Assembly: GCF_029223545.1 (NCBI RefSeq)
Contig: NZ_CP097870.1
Span: 2,108,001-2,172,000, forward strand
Direction of reading: 5' to 3'
Length of the DNA stretch: 64,000 nt
DNA from: Thauera sp. GDN1
GTDB lineage: Bacteria; Pseudomonadota; Gammaproteobacteria; Burkholderiales; Rhodocyclaceae
Every line of letters starts with the position of its first letter. The stretch's first letter is position 1. The position numbers and the translations under genes are program-made. The notes below the pieces were generated by a model. That model saw only the letters and a program-made list of their open reading frames with translations, ran no database searches and was not told where the DNA came from. This document shows positions 17,467 through 26,951 of this stretch, piece after piece.

Positions 17467-17931
17467 TCAGAACACACCCATCGCCAGCCCGGCGGCGAAG
17501 CCCTCGCCGAGCTCCTCCGCGTGCAGAAGGTCTGCGGGCGTGATCCCCTTGCGGACGATCAGTGCCTCGGCGACTTCCTTCCAGCCATAGCCGCGGGCGA
17601 TGCGGCCGATCTCGCGCACCGCGCCGGTGCCGTCGTTGCCGGCGCTGACGAACACCGCGTAGGGCAGGCCGGTGAGCCTGCCCTCGCAGGGGTAATAGCT
17701 GCGGTCGAAGAAATCCTTGAGTGCGCCCGACATGTAGCCGAAATTTTCCGGGGTGCCGAGCAGCAGGCCGTCGCAGGCGAGCAGGTCCGCGGTGCCGGCA
17801 TCGAAGGCGCGCTTCATCACGGTGTCGACGTCGTCGACGCGGTGCGCGCCGTTCACCACCGCATCGGCGAGCCGTCCGGTGTTGCCGCTCTGGGTGTGGA
17901 AGACGATCAGCAGGCGCCTGCGCTCGCTCAT
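17467..17931 (-). CDS. Flavodoxin-fold NAD(P)H/FMN reductase
   Basis: A 154-residue flavodoxin-like protein. HTQSGNTGRLADAV near the N-terminus is the FMN phosphate loop, GTPENFGYMSGALKDFFDR is the second flavin-binding block, and FVSAGNDGTGA is the third. It may reduce FMN or quinones or act as an electron carrier; the partner is unknown. The ATG overlaps the mtfA stop by 4 nt, so it is translationally coupled to that gene. Confidence 0.82.
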   Translation of the reverse strand: MSERRRLLIVFHTQSGNTGRLADAVVNGAHRVDDVDTVMKRAFDAGTADLLACDGLLLGTPENFGYMSGALKDFFDRSYYPCEGRLTGLPYAVFVSAGNDGTGAVREIGRIARGYGWKEVAEALIVRKGITPADLLHAEELGEGFAAGLAMGVF

Positions 17932-18737
17932 GAGGGCGCTCCCGGAGAGGGTGAAGGGGCCTCGTCGGAGAACGGATCCGCTGGGGGCCGGGCGGCGAGG
18001 TCGAGGCCGTAGAGCAGGCTCAGCTGCGCATGGACCTGGGGAAAGCGCCGCTTGAGCAGGTCGGGCGCCTCGAAGAACACCTCGGAGACCACGGCGAAGA
18101 ACTCCGCCGGGTGTTCGGCTGCATAGGGATCGATTTCCGTGTCGACGCCGCTGTCGACCTCGGCGCAGAAGTCCTCGTAGGCGCGGCCGAAGGCCTCGGC
18201 CCAGGCCTGGCGGGACATGCCCGGGCGCAGGCGGGGCAGGCCGTCGACGCCGCCGTTCTCCATGTCGAGCTTGTGCGCGAACTCGTGGATCACCACGTTC
18301 ACCCCAGAGGGGCCATCCGCCTCGTCGAACCACGCGATCAGCACCGGCCCGCCCTCCCAGGCCTCGCCGAGCACCTCGTCGTCGTACTCGTGGAGCACGC
18401 CGGCCTCATCCACGGTGCGGCGGGGAATCACGAAGTCACCGGGGTAGACCACGACCCCGACCCAGCCGTCGTAGGCCTGCAGGCCGATGTTGAGGACGGG
18501 CAGGCAGGCCTGCAGCGCGATCGCGAGCAGCACGTCGTCGTCGAGCTGCAGGCCCTGTGCGCCGTGGAATTCCTTGCGGCGCAGGAACTCGAGCGCCATC
18601 TCGCGCAGGCGCTGGCGCTCTTCCGGCCGTAAGCGGGCGAGGAAGGGCAGGGTGCGCTCGACCCGCCGCCATTGCTCGGCGGGTACTTCGGGGGCGGTCG
18701 GCGTGAGGCCCAGGAGGCGGCGGACGAAGCCTAGCAT
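17928..18737 (-). CDS. mtfA: MtfA-type zinc peptidase
   Basis: A 269-residue cytosolic metallopeptidase. The HEFAH motif is at 151-155, matching E. coli MtfA His149-His153, and a downstream Glu in HPAEFFAVVSEVFFE fits the third ligand. E. coli MtfA binds the glucose repressor Mlc and has aminopeptidase activity. The N-terminal PEERQRLREMALEFLRRKEF is also conserved. The C-terminal 20 residues are Pro/Ser-rich and probably disordered. The ATG lies 163 bp from relA, which is divergent. Confidence 0.9.
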   Translation of the reverse strand: MLGFVRRLLGLTPTAPEVPAEQWRRVERTLPFLARLRPEERQRLREMALEFLRRKEFHGAQGLQLDDDVLLAIALQACLPVLNIGLQAYDGWVGVVVYPGDFVIPRRTVDEAGVLHEYDDEVLGEAWEGGPVLIAWFDEADGPSGVNVVIHEFAHKLDMENGGVDGLPRLRPGMSRQAWAEAFGRAYEDFCAEVDSGVDTEIDPYAAEHPAEFFAVVSEVFFEAPDLLKRRFPQVHAQLSLLYGLDLAARPPADPFSDEAPSPSPGAPS

Positions 18738-18887
18738 TGGATGTCGATGGAGTCGGCGTGGCGGGGCAGGATGGGCGGCGATGTGCGGGGATCATCGCAC
18801 AGGGCGGACGTGGTGGCGGAACGCCGGCGCACGCAGCCGACCGCGCGGCGGTGACGGATGCCCGCATCGAGCGACTGCCCGATGTGG

Positions 18888-18893
18888 GATAAT
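18888..18893 (+). promoter_or_regulatory. -10 element (GATAAT) abutting relA start
   Basis: GATAAT ends 7 nt before the relA ATG at 18901, the same geometry as ispD, suggesting a leaderless or near-leaderless relA mRNA. No Shine-Dalgarno sequence is seen. Confidence 0.4.
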
Positions 18894-18900
18894 TGCAGCC

Positions 18901-21105
18901 ATGGTTTCCGTCACTCATGCCATCGCCCCGGGCGATACCGCGCCCCCGATCGACCTGCTCGCCGCCGGCCTGGAGCCGCAGGAGCGCGCGCGCATCGAGC
19001 AGGCCCTGGACTGGATCGCCGACCTGTACGAGGGCAAGGTCCTCGGCACAGGCGAATCGACCTGGACGCACGCACTGGGCGCGGCGCTGATCGTCGCCTC
19101 GCTGCGCATGGACGCCGAAACGCGGCTCGCCGCGCTGCTGTTCGCGGTGTGGGACGAACTCGACGATCCGAACGAGGAGATCGGCACGCGTTTCGGCGCC
19201 GCCGTCGCCGGGCTGGTTCGCGGCCTGCACAAGCTCAACGGCCTGCGCGTGCTCACCCGTCTCACCGCGACCACCTCGGCCCCGGAGATCCGCGCGCAGA
19301 CCGAGGTGCTGCGCAAGATGCTGCTGGCGATGGTGGAGGACATCCGCGTCGTGCTGGTGCGGCTGGCCTCGCGCACCCAGACCCTGCGCTACTACACCGA
19401 GCTGCCGGGCGAGGGCCGCGTCGATGTGGCGCGCGAGAGCCTGGACATCTACGCGCCGCTCGCCAACCGGCTGGGCGTGTGGCAGATCAAGTGGGAGCTG
19501 GAGGACCTGTCCTTCCGCTTCATCGAGCCCGAGACCTACAAGCGCATCGCCAAGATGCTCGACGAGCGTCGCGTCGAGCGCGAGCAGTTCATCCACGACG
19601 CGATCGAGCGCCTGAAGCGCGAGCTCGCCGCGGTCGGCATCGAGGCCGACATCACCGGACGGGCCAAGCACATCTACAGCATCTACAACAAGATGCGGAA
19701 GAAGCGGCTCGACTTCTCGCAGGTCTTCGACATCCGCGCGCTGCGCGTGCTGGTGCCCGAGATCAAGGACTGCTACACGGTGCTCGGCATCGTCCACCAG
19801 ATGTGGCAGCCGATCCAGCAGGAGTTCGACGACTACATCACCAAGCCCAAGGGCAACAACTACCAGTCGCTGCATACCGCGGTGCTGGCGGGCGACGGGC
19901 GTGCGCTGGAGGTGCAGATCCGCACCTTCGACATGCACAAGCACGCCGAGCTCGGGGTCGCGGCGCACTGGCGCTACAAGGAAGGCGCGAAGGACGGCGG
20001 CGACTACGACGAGAAGATCGCGCTGCTGCGCAACCTGCTGTCGTGGCGGGACGAGGTCACCGACTCGGCGCACTGGATGGAGCAGTTCAAGCGTGCGTCG
20101 CTCGACGACACGCTCTACGTGCTGACGCCGCAAGGCAAGGTGGTGGACCTGCCGCGCGGCGCCACGCCGGTGGACTTCGCCTACCGCCTGCATACCGACC
20201 TCGGCCATCACTGCCGTGGCGCCAAGGTCGATGGGCATCTGGTGCCGCTCAACACCCGGCTCGACAGCGGACAGACGGTGGAGATCGTCGCCGCCAAGGA
20301 AGGCGGGCCCTCGCGCGACTGGCTCGATTCGCGCCAGGGCTACGTCGCGACCTCGCGTGCGCGCACCAAGATCAAGCAGTACTTCGCCCAGCTCGACGAA
20401 GAGGAACTGCTGAATCGCGGGCGCAGCTTCGTCACCAAGGAGATGCAGCGCGACGGCCACGGCCAGGCCAACATCGACGGCCTGGCCGAGCGCCTCGGCT
20501 TCAAGAACGCCGAAGCACTGTACCTGGCCGCGGGGCGCGGCGAGGTCGGGCCGCGCGCGGTGCAGACCGCGCTGCGCGAGGGCCATGCGCCGGAACCGGC
20601 GGCCGAGGTGCAGCCGGAGTTCGTGGTCAGCCGCAGCCGCTCGGGTGACAACCAGGACAAGATCCTCATCGTCGGCGTCGGCAAGCTGATGACCTCGCTG
20701 TCGCGCTGCTGCAAGCCGGCGCCGCCGGATGCGATCGAGGGCTTCGTGACCCGCGGTCGCGGCATCTCGATCCACCGCGTGGATTGCGCCGACTTCCAGG
20801 AACTGGCGCGTAAGCATCCCGAGCGCGTGATCCCCGCCGAGTGGGGCGAGAAGGCGCATGACAACCGCAGCGCGCTCTACCAGGTCGACATCAGCGTGCA
20901 GGCGAGCGACCGCCAGGGCCTGCTGCGCGACATCTCGGAAGTGCTGTCGCGCGAGAAGCTCAACGTGATCGCGGTCAATACCCTGACCAAGAAGGGCACC
21001 GCCTACATGCGCTTCACGATGGAAGTCGGCGGCATCAAGCAGGTGCAGCGCGCGATCACGCTGATCCGCGAGGTGTCGGGCGTGATCGACGCGCAGCGCA
21101 AGTAG
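18901..21105 (+). CDS. relA: GTP pyrophosphokinase RelA
   Basis: A 734-residue ribosome-associated (p)ppGpp synthetase of the stringent response. The N-terminal hydrolase region is degenerate: where SpoT/Rel enzymes have the catalytic HD pair, this protein has FAVWDEL at about 81-87, so it should be synthesis-only. The synthetase domain has HIYSIYNKM, FDIRALRVL, KPKGNNYQSLHT and EVQIRT. A TGS domain (DDTLYVLTPQGKVVDLPRGATP split across about 405-430), a Cys-containing zinc-finger-like segment and a C-terminal ACT domain follow. No spoT is seen in the window. Confidence 0.93.
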   Translation: MVSVTHAIAPGDTAPPIDLLAAGLEPQERARIEQALDWIADLYEGKVLGTGESTWTHALGAALIVASLRMDAETRLAALLFAVWDELDDPNEEIGTRFGAAVAGLVRGLHKLNGLRVLTRLTATTSAPEIRAQTEVLRKMLLAMVEDIRVVLVRLASRTQTLRYYTELPGEGRVDVARESLDIYAPLANRLGVWQIKWELEDLSFRFIEPETYKRIAKMLDERRVEREQFIHDAIERLKRELAAVGIEADITGRAKHIYSIYNKMRKKRLDFSQVFDIRALRVLVPEIKDCYTVLGIVHQMWQPIQQEFDDYITKPKGNNYQSLHTAVLAGDGRALEVQIRTFDMHKHAELGVAAHWRYKEGAKDGGDYDEKIALLRNLLSWRDEVTDSAHWMEQFKRASLDDTLYVLTPQGKVVDLPRGATPVDFAYRLHTDLGHHCRGAKVDGHLVPLNTRLDSGQTVEIVAAKEGGPSRDWLDSRQGYVATSRARTKIKQYFAQLDEEELLNRGRSFVTKEMQRDGHGQANIDGLAERLGFKNAEALYLAAGRGEVGPRAVQTALREGHAPEPAAEVQPEFVVSRSRSGDNQDKILIVGVGKLMTSLSRCCKPAPPDAIEGFVTRGRGISIHRVDCADFQELARKHPERVIPAEWGEKAHDNRSALYQVDISVQASDRQGLLRDISEVLSREKLNVIAVNTLTKKGTAYMRFTMEVGGIKQVQRAITLIREVSGVIDAQRK

Positions 21106-21133
21106 GCACTCGCCCGCCGGCGCGATTCGAGTC

Positions 21134-21156
21134 GGCGGCGCCCCGAGGGCGCCGCC
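21134..21156. terminator. Hairpin between convergent relA and ppk1
   Basis: Perfect 10 bp stem GGCGGCGCCC/GGGCGCCGCC with loop CGA. It sits 28 nt after the relA stop and 28 nt before the ppk1 stop. The following GCTGTTTCG is only weakly U-rich, so it may act as a poor bidirectional terminator or a 3' end stabiliser. Confidence 0.5.
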
Positions 21157-21184
21157 GCTGTTTCGTGGCCGCGGGGCAGGGGCT

Positions 21185-23266
21185 TCAGCTGCTCGCCGCC
21201 AGTTCCTTCAGCAGGATCAGCTGCGCCGCCCGGCGGATGCTGCGCGGGTGCTTGCGGCGGTACTTGCCATCCGACTGCATGTCCCAGGCCTGGCAGTTGT
21301 CGCCGAGGTAGGGGCGCAGGCCTTCCTTCATGACGCGGCGCTTGAGGCGCGGGTCGAGCACCGGGAAGGCGATCTCGATGCGGCGGAAGAAGTTGCGGTC
21401 CATCCAGTCCGCGCTCGACAGGTACATCCGGTCTTCGCCGTCGGCATGGAAGTGGAAGATGCGGTGGTGCTCGAGGAAGCGGCCGACCACCGAGCGCACG
21501 CGGATGTTGTCGGACAGACCCGGTACCCCCGGGCGCAGCGCGCAGGGGCCGCGCACGATCAGGTCGATCTCGACCCCGGCCTGCGAGGCCTCGTATAGCG
21601 CCTCGATGGTTTCCGGTTCGAGCAGCGCATTCATCTTCGCGATCACGCGGCCGCGCCGCCCCTCGCGGGCGATTTCCGCCTCGCGACGGATGGCTGCGAC
21701 CACGTTGGGCTGCAGGGTGAACGGTGCTTGCCACAGGTGGCGCAGTTCGGTGGCGGTGCCCAGCCCGGTCAGCTGCTTGAACACCGCGGCGACGTCCTCG
21801 CCGATCTCCTGGTTGCAGGTCAGCAGGCCGAAGTCGGTGTAGAAGCGGGTGGTGCGCGGGTGGTAGTTGCCGGTGCCCATGTGCACGTAGCGGCGCAGGC
21901 CGTCGTCCTCGCGGCGCACGATCATCAGCAGCTTGGCGTGGGTCTTGTAGCCGAACACGCCGTACACGACGTGCGCGCCGACTTCTTCCAGGCGGTTGGC
22001 GAGGGTGATGTTGGCTTCCTCGTCGAAGCGCGCCATCAGCTCCAGCACGACGGTCACCTCCTTGCCCTTCTGCGCGGCGCGGGCGAGGTGCTCCATCAGC
22101 ACCGAGTCGGTGCCGGTGCGATACACGGTCATCTTGATCGCCAGCACCTTGGGATCGTCCGCGGCCGCACGCAGCAGCTCGATCACCGGGCCGAAGCTCT
22201 GGAAGGGGTGGTGGAGCAGGATGTCGCCGCTGCGGATCGCAGTGAAGATCTGGCGGCGCTTGTCGAGCGCCTTGGGCAGGCCGGGAACGAAGGGCGTGTA
22301 TTTGAGATCGGGCCGCTCGACCCAGTCGGGCACCTGCATCAGGCGCACCAGGTTGACGATGCCCGGCGTGCGGTACAAGTCGTCGGGCGTCAGGTGAAAG
22401 TGCTGCAGCAGGAAGCTCGCCATCTCGTCCGAGCAGTTGTCCGCAACCTCCAGGCGCACGGCGTCGCCGAAGTGGCGCTGTTGCAGTTCGCCCTTGAGCG
22501 AGGCGCGCAGGTCCTTGACCTCTTCCTCGTCGACGAACAGGTCGGAGTTGCGGGTGACGCGGAACTGATAGCAGCCGAGCACGTTCATGCCGGTGAACAG
22601 CTCGCCGACGTGGGCGTGCAGCACCGAGGACAGGAACACGTAGGTGTATTCCTGGGCGCACAGTTCGCGCGGCAGCCGGATCACCCGCGGCAGCGCGCGC
22701 GGCGCCTGAACGATCGCGGCCCCCGAGTCGCGGCCGAAGGCATCGCGGCCCTCGAGTTCGACGGCGAAGTTCAGGCTCTTGTTGAGCACGCGCGGGAAGG
22801 GGTGGGCGGGGTCGAGGCCGATCGGCGTCAGCACCGGCATCACCTCGCGCATGAAGTAGTCGTGGATCCAGGCGCGCTGCGCCTCCGTCCACAGGCTGCG
22901 GCGCAGGAACACCACGCCTTCCTTTTCGAGCGCGGGGAGGATGTCGTCGTTGAGCAGTTCGTACTGCTCCGAAATGATCTCGTGCACCTCGTCGCTGACG
23001 CGCTCGAGCAGTTCGGCCGGCGCGATGCCGTCCTCGCCCGACTTGCGGCTGCCGATGCGGATCTGCTCCTTGATGCCGGAGACGCGGATCTCGAAGAACT
23101 CGTCGAGGTTGCTCGACACGATGCACAGGAAGCGCAGGCGCTCGAGCAGCGGAACGGTGGCATCGGCGGCCTGGGCGAGCACGCGGCGCTGGAACTGCAG
23201 CAGGGTCAGTTCGCGGTTGAGGAAGTGTTCGGGCGGGTAGGATAGCGGCGAGCGGGGCGTGTACAT
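21185..23266 (-). CDS. ppk1: Polyphosphate kinase 1
   Basis: A 693-residue enzyme that makes polyphosphate from ATP. N-terminal domain: NRELTLLQFQRRVL and SSNLDEFFEIRV. Catalytic core: THAKLLMIVRRED and HMGTGNYHPRT supply the active-site histidines of the two phospholipase D-like domains; LSSADWMDRN and FRRIEIAFPV are late markers. The ATG at 23266 is preferred because AGGAATT lies just upstream and the length equals the family norm; an ATG at 23296 has no ribosome binding site. ppx is divergent, with 186 bp between the starts, the usual polyphosphate pairing but not an operon. Confidence 0.96.
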   Translation of the reverse strand: MYTPRSPLSYPPEHFLNRELTLLQFQRRVLAQAADATVPLLERLRFLCIVSSNLDEFFEIRVSGIKEQIRIGSRKSGEDGIAPAELLERVSDEVHEIISEQYELLNDDILPALEKEGVVFLRRSLWTEAQRAWIHDYFMREVMPVLTPIGLDPAHPFPRVLNKSLNFAVELEGRDAFGRDSGAAIVQAPRALPRVIRLPRELCAQEYTYVFLSSVLHAHVGELFTGMNVLGCYQFRVTRNSDLFVDEEEVKDLRASLKGELQQRHFGDAVRLEVADNCSDEMASFLLQHFHLTPDDLYRTPGIVNLVRLMQVPDWVERPDLKYTPFVPGLPKALDKRRQIFTAIRSGDILLHHPFQSFGPVIELLRAAADDPKVLAIKMTVYRTGTDSVLMEHLARAAQKGKEVTVVLELMARFDEEANITLANRLEEVGAHVVYGVFGYKTHAKLLMIVRREDDGLRRYVHMGTGNYHPRTTRFYTDFGLLTCNQEIGEDVAAVFKQLTGLGTATELRHLWQAPFTLQPNVVAAIRREAEIAREGRRGRVIAKMNALLEPETIEALYEASQAGVEIDLIVRGPCALRPGVPGLSDNIRVRSVVGRFLEHHRIFHFHADGEDRMYLSSADWMDRNFFRRIEIAFPVLDPRLKRRVMKEGLRPYLGDNCQAWDMQSDGKYRRKHPRSIRRAAQLILLKELAASS

Positions 23267-23452
23267 TGGAATTCCTGTGCGCGATGCGGCATTCATGATT
23301 ATGTGACACTTTCGTTGCAGCTTGATGACGGTGTACGCCTTGAGCGGCGCGGTGTCCGTGCGTTCCGATGCGCTTCGTCGCACGCCGCGGCCGGAACGGT
23401 GCCGGTGATAGAATCGTTCCCCTCGGCGCATCGAGCGTCAGCTTCCGAAACG

Positions 23453-24955
23453 ATGATGCAAGATCTGATTGCAGCGATTGACCTGGGTTCGAACAGTTTC
23501 CGGCTGCAGGTCGGGCGCATCGTCAACGACCAGATTTATCCCCTCGACGGACTGAAGGAGGCGGTTCGCCTCGCGGCCGGCCTGTCGCCGGACAAGAAGC
23601 TCGATCTCGCCTCGCAGCAGCGCGGGGTGGCGGCGCTGCAGCGCTTCCAGGAGCGCCTGCGCGGCTTTCCCGCCGGTCGGGTGCGGGCGGTGGCGACCAA
23701 CACCCTGCGCGTCGCCAAGAACGCCCCGGAGTTCCTGATCCGCGCCGAGGCTGCGCTGGGCTTCCCGATCGAGGTCATCGCCGGGCGCGAGGAGGCGCGG
23801 CTGATCTACGTCGGCGTCGCGCACACGCTCCCCGATCCGCACAAGCAGCAACTGATCGTCGACATCGGCGGCGGCTCGACCGAGTTCATCGTCGGCAAGA
23901 GCTTCGAGCCCTTGCTGCTCGAATCGCGCTACATGGGCTGCGTCGGCTTCAGCCTGCGCTTCTTCCCCGACGGCCGGATCGACAAGCGCGGCCTGAAGGA
24001 GGCCGAGCTCGCCGCTCGCCGCGAACTGCAGACGATCTCCGCCAGCTACCGCGAGGCGGGCTGGGAGGAGGCGGTGGGGTCGAGCGGCACGGCCAAGGCG
24101 CTGGTGGAAATCCTCGAGCAGAACGGCTTCTCGCGCGGCGGCATCACCCGCGAAGGGCTGGAGCAGCTGAAGGCGGCGCTGCTGCGTGCGGGCAGCGTGG
24201 ATGCGGTCGATCTCGCCGGTCTGAAGGGCGATCGCCTGCCGGTGATCCTGGGCGGCTTCGCGATCATGAGCGCGGTGTTCAAGGAGTTCGAGCTCGAGCA
24301 CATGGTGTTCTCCGAGGGCGCGCTGCGGCTCGGCGTGCTCTACGACCTGCTCGGGCGCTACCACCACCACGATCTGCGCGACGCCACGGTCAGCGCCTTC
24401 ATGCGGCGCTACAACGTCGACCTGCGCCAGGCGCAGCAGGTGGCCGACACCGCGTGCACGCTGCTCGGCCAGCTCGAGCCGGAGATGGCCGATCCCGCGC
24501 ACATCGACCACCGCTTCCTGCGCTGGGCGGCGATGCTGCACGAGATCGGCATTTCGGTGGCGCATTCCAGCTATCACAAGCACAGCGCCTACATCGTGGC
24601 CAACGCCGACATGCCCGGCTTCTCGCGCATGGATCAGGCGCGCCTGGCGCGGCTGGTGCTGTCGCACCGCGGCAAGCTGGAGCGGGTGGCCTCGATCGAC
24701 CCGGGCAGCGTGGACTGGCTACTCATCGCCTGCATGCGGCTGGCGGTCGTGATCCATCGTGCGCGCGACGCCCGCGGCCTGCCGCCGGTCACCATGCAGC
24801 GCGAGGGACGCGGCTTCACGGTGACGGCGGCGCCCGGCTGGCTGCAGAAGCTGCCGCTGACCGCCGCCGCGCTCGAGGAGGAGCGCCGGCAGTGGCAGGG
24901 GCTCGGGCGTGCGCTGTACATCCGCGCATTGAGCGTGCGCGCGCCGGCGGCCTGA
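23453..24955 (+). CDS. ppx: Exopolyphosphatase (Ppx/GppA)
   Basis: A 500-residue actin-like ATPase-fold phosphatase. AAIDLGSNSFRLQVGRI at the N-terminus and DIGGGSTEFIVG near residue 142 are the two phosphate-binding loops; the C-terminal half is an HD-like helical domain. It removes terminal phosphate from polyphosphate or pppGpp. The gene begins with two consecutive ATG codons (23453 and 23456). A TAGAAT at 23409-23414 gives a possible -10 with a leader of about 35 nt. Proximity to relA and ppk1 fits stringent-response control of polyphosphate. Confidence 0.95.
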   Translation: MMQDLIAAIDLGSNSFRLQVGRIVNDQIYPLDGLKEAVRLAAGLSPDKKLDLASQQRGVAALQRFQERLRGFPAGRVRAVATNTLRVAKNAPEFLIRAEAALGFPIEVIAGREEARLIYVGVAHTLPDPHKQQLIVDIGGGSTEFIVGKSFEPLLLESRYMGCVGFSLRFFPDGRIDKRGLKEAELAARRELQTISASYREAGWEEAVGSSGTAKALVEILEQNGFSRGGITREGLEQLKAALLRAGSVDAVDLAGLKGDRLPVILGGFAIMSAVFKEFELEHMVFSEGALRLGVLYDLLGRYHHHDLRDATVSAFMRRYNVDLRQAQQVADTACTLLGQLEPEMADPAHIDHRFLRWAAMLHEIGISVAHSSYHKHSAYIVANADMPGFSRMDQARLARLVLSHRGKLERVASIDPGSVDWLLIACMRLAVVIHRARDARGLPPVTMQREGRGFTVTAAPGWLQKLPLTAAALEEERRQWQGLGRALYIRALSVRAPAA

Positions 24956-25164
24956 TCGCCGGCCGCGTCGAATCGTCTCCCCTCGGGCCTCGTCGGCACG
25001 CATCCGTGATCCGGATGTGGCGCCCGCGGAACGCACCCGTGCGCTTGACCGCGCACGCGACGGCGGGTTGAATGCGTGCGGATGCCGCGGCCCCCGAACG
25101 GCGTCCCCAATACCAACAGCCTGCCGTTAGCGGCGGCAATCCAGGACGAGGAGGAGATTCGAAC

Positions 25165-26817
25165 ATGAGCGAAAGCGCACAGTCGCCCTATGCGGCGGGG
25201 CTGGAGAAGAATGCGGCGAACTACGTGGCGCTGACGCCGCTCACGTTCATCGAGCGCAGCGCCTACATCTATCCCGATCGGGTCGCGGTCATCCACGGCG
25301 CGCGGCGCTTCACCTGGCGCGAGAGCTACACCCGCACGCGGCGCCTGGCCTCCGCGCTCAAGCAGCTCGGCGTCGGCAAGGGCGACACGGTCGCGGCAAT
25401 CCTCAACAACACGCCGGAGATGTTCGAGGCGCACTTCGGTGTGCCGGCCTGCGGTGCGGTGCTCAACACCATCAACACCCGCCTCGATGCCGAGGCGGTC
25501 GCCTTCATCCTCAACCACGGCGAAGCGAAGGTGCTGCTGACCGACCGCGAGTACGCGCGCATGGTGAAGAAGGCGGTCGAGCTCTCGGGCCGCGCCGACA
25601 TGATCGTCATCGACGTGGACGATCCCGAATACACCGGCCCGGGCGAGCGCATCGGCACGCTGGAGTACGAGGCGCTGCTCGCGTCCGGCAGCCCCGATTT
25701 CGTCTATGAGCAGCCGGCGGACGAGTGGGAGGCGATCTCGCTCAACTACACTTCGGGCACCACGGGCAATCCCAAGGGCGTGGTCTATCACCACCGCGGC
25801 GCCTACCTCAACGCGATGTCCAATATCGTGTCCTGGGGCATGCCGCCGCATTCGGTGTATCTGTGGACGCTGCCGATGTTCCACTGCAACGGCTGGTGCT
25901 TCGCGTGGACCATGGCGGCCAACGCCGGCATCAACGTCTGCCTGCGCCGGGTCGATCCGCGCCTGATCTTCGACGCCATCCGCGAGCATGGCGTCACCCA
26001 CTACTGCGGCGCGCCGATCGTGCATTCGATGCTGGCCAACGCCCCGGCTGAGTGGCGCAAGGGGATCGACCACAAGGTTTCCGGCCTGGTCGCCGCGGCA
26101 CCGCCTCCGGCTGCGGTCATCGAGGGCATGGCGAAGATCGGCTTCGACATCACCCACGTATACGGCCTCACCGAGACCTACGGGCCGGCCGCGGTGTGCG
26201 CCAAGCACGACGAATGGCGCGCGCTACCGCTCGCCGAGCAGGTGGCGCTGAACGGTCGCCAGGGCGTGCGCTATCACGCCCAGGAAGGCATCACGGTCAT
26301 GGACCCCGCCACCATGGAGCCGGTGCCCTGGGACGGCGAGACCATGGGCGAGATCATGTTCCGCGGCAACCTGGTGATGAAGGGCTACCTGAAGAATCCG
26401 GACGCGACCGCCGAATCCTTCCGCGGCGGCTGGTACCACACCGGCGACCTTGCCGTGATGCAGCCCGACGGCTACGTCAAGATCAAGGACCGCTCCAAGG
26501 ACATCATCATCTCCGGCGGCGAGAACATCTCGTCGATCGAGGTCGAGGATGCCCTGTACAAGCATCCGGCGGTGATGGCGGCGGCGGTCGTCGCGCTGCC
26601 CGACGAGAAGTGGGGCGAGGTGCCGTGTGCCTTCGTCGAGCTGCGCGAGGGCGTCGAGGCGAGTGCCGATGCGATCGTCGCCCACTGTCGCGAGCACCTG
26701 GCCGGCTTCAAGGTACCGAAGAGGATCATCTTCGGCGAGCTCCCGAAGACCTCGACCGGCAAGATCCAGAAGTTCGTGCTGCGTGAGCAGGCGAAGTCCG
26801 CCGCCTCGTTCGAGTGA
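25165..26817 (+). CDS. AMP-forming acyl-CoA synthetase
   Basis: A 550-residue ANL-superfamily ligase that activates a carboxylic acid via an acyl-adenylate. The P-loop TSGTTGNPKG lies near residue 195; YGLTETYGP, the hinge region GWYHTGDLAVM and the terminal PKTSTGKIQKFVLR (catalytic Lys) are intact. It most resembles the medium-chain (AlkK-like) or methylthiopropionate ligase group; exact chain length cannot be told. A strong GAGGAGGAG precedes the ATG. The 209 bp gap upstream holds a short CATCCG/CGGATG hairpin and nothing else I recognise. Confidence 0.9.
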   Translation: MSESAQSPYAAGLEKNAANYVALTPLTFIERSAYIYPDRVAVIHGARRFTWRESYTRTRRLASALKQLGVGKGDTVAAILNNTPEMFEAHFGVPACGAVLNTINTRLDAEAVAFILNHGEAKVLLTDREYARMVKKAVELSGRADMIVIDVDDPEYTGPGERIGTLEYEALLASGSPDFVYEQPADEWEAISLNYTSGTTGNPKGVVYHHRGAYLNAMSNIVSWGMPPHSVYLWTLPMFHCNGWCFAWTMAANAGINVCLRRVDPRLIFDAIREHGVTHYCGAPIVHSMLANAPAEWRKGIDHKVSGLVAAAPPPAAVIEGMAKIGFDITHVYGLTETYGPAAVCAKHDEWRALPLAEQVALNGRQGVRYHAQEGITVMDPATMEPVPWDGETMGEIMFRGNLVMKGYLKNPDATAESFRGGWYHTGDLAVMQPDGYVKIKDRSKDIIISGGENISSIEVEDALYKHPAVMAAAVVALPDEKWGEVPCAFVELREGVEASADAIVAHCREHLAGFKVPKRIIFGELPKTSTGKIQKFVLREQAKSAASFE

Positions 26818-26880
26818 CTCGGCGACGCCGGGGAGGCCGACTCCCCGGCGCATCACGCGGGGCTGGCGTCCATTGTCGAT

Positions 26881-26896
26881 TGACGTTAACGTTAAC
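26881..26896. promoter_or_regulatory. ACGTTAACGT-type operator upstream of the crotonase gene
   Basis: TGACGTTAACGTTAAC contains the same core as the perfect palindrome at 11433, plus an overlapping GTTAACGTTAAC palindrome (26885-26896). It lies 55 bp before the ATG at 26952, a usual place for a repressor or MerR-type activator site. Confidence 0.55.
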
Positions 26897-26951
26897 TGGA
26901 ATTGCCGGGCCGCTTTCCCATGCCCGCTGCACACCGCGAGGAGACCACCGC

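Noticed and set aside
25001..25017. CATCCG/CGGATG hairpin between ppx and the acyl-CoA ligase
   Set aside because: Only a 6 bp stem with no T-run; not convincing as a terminator or operator.
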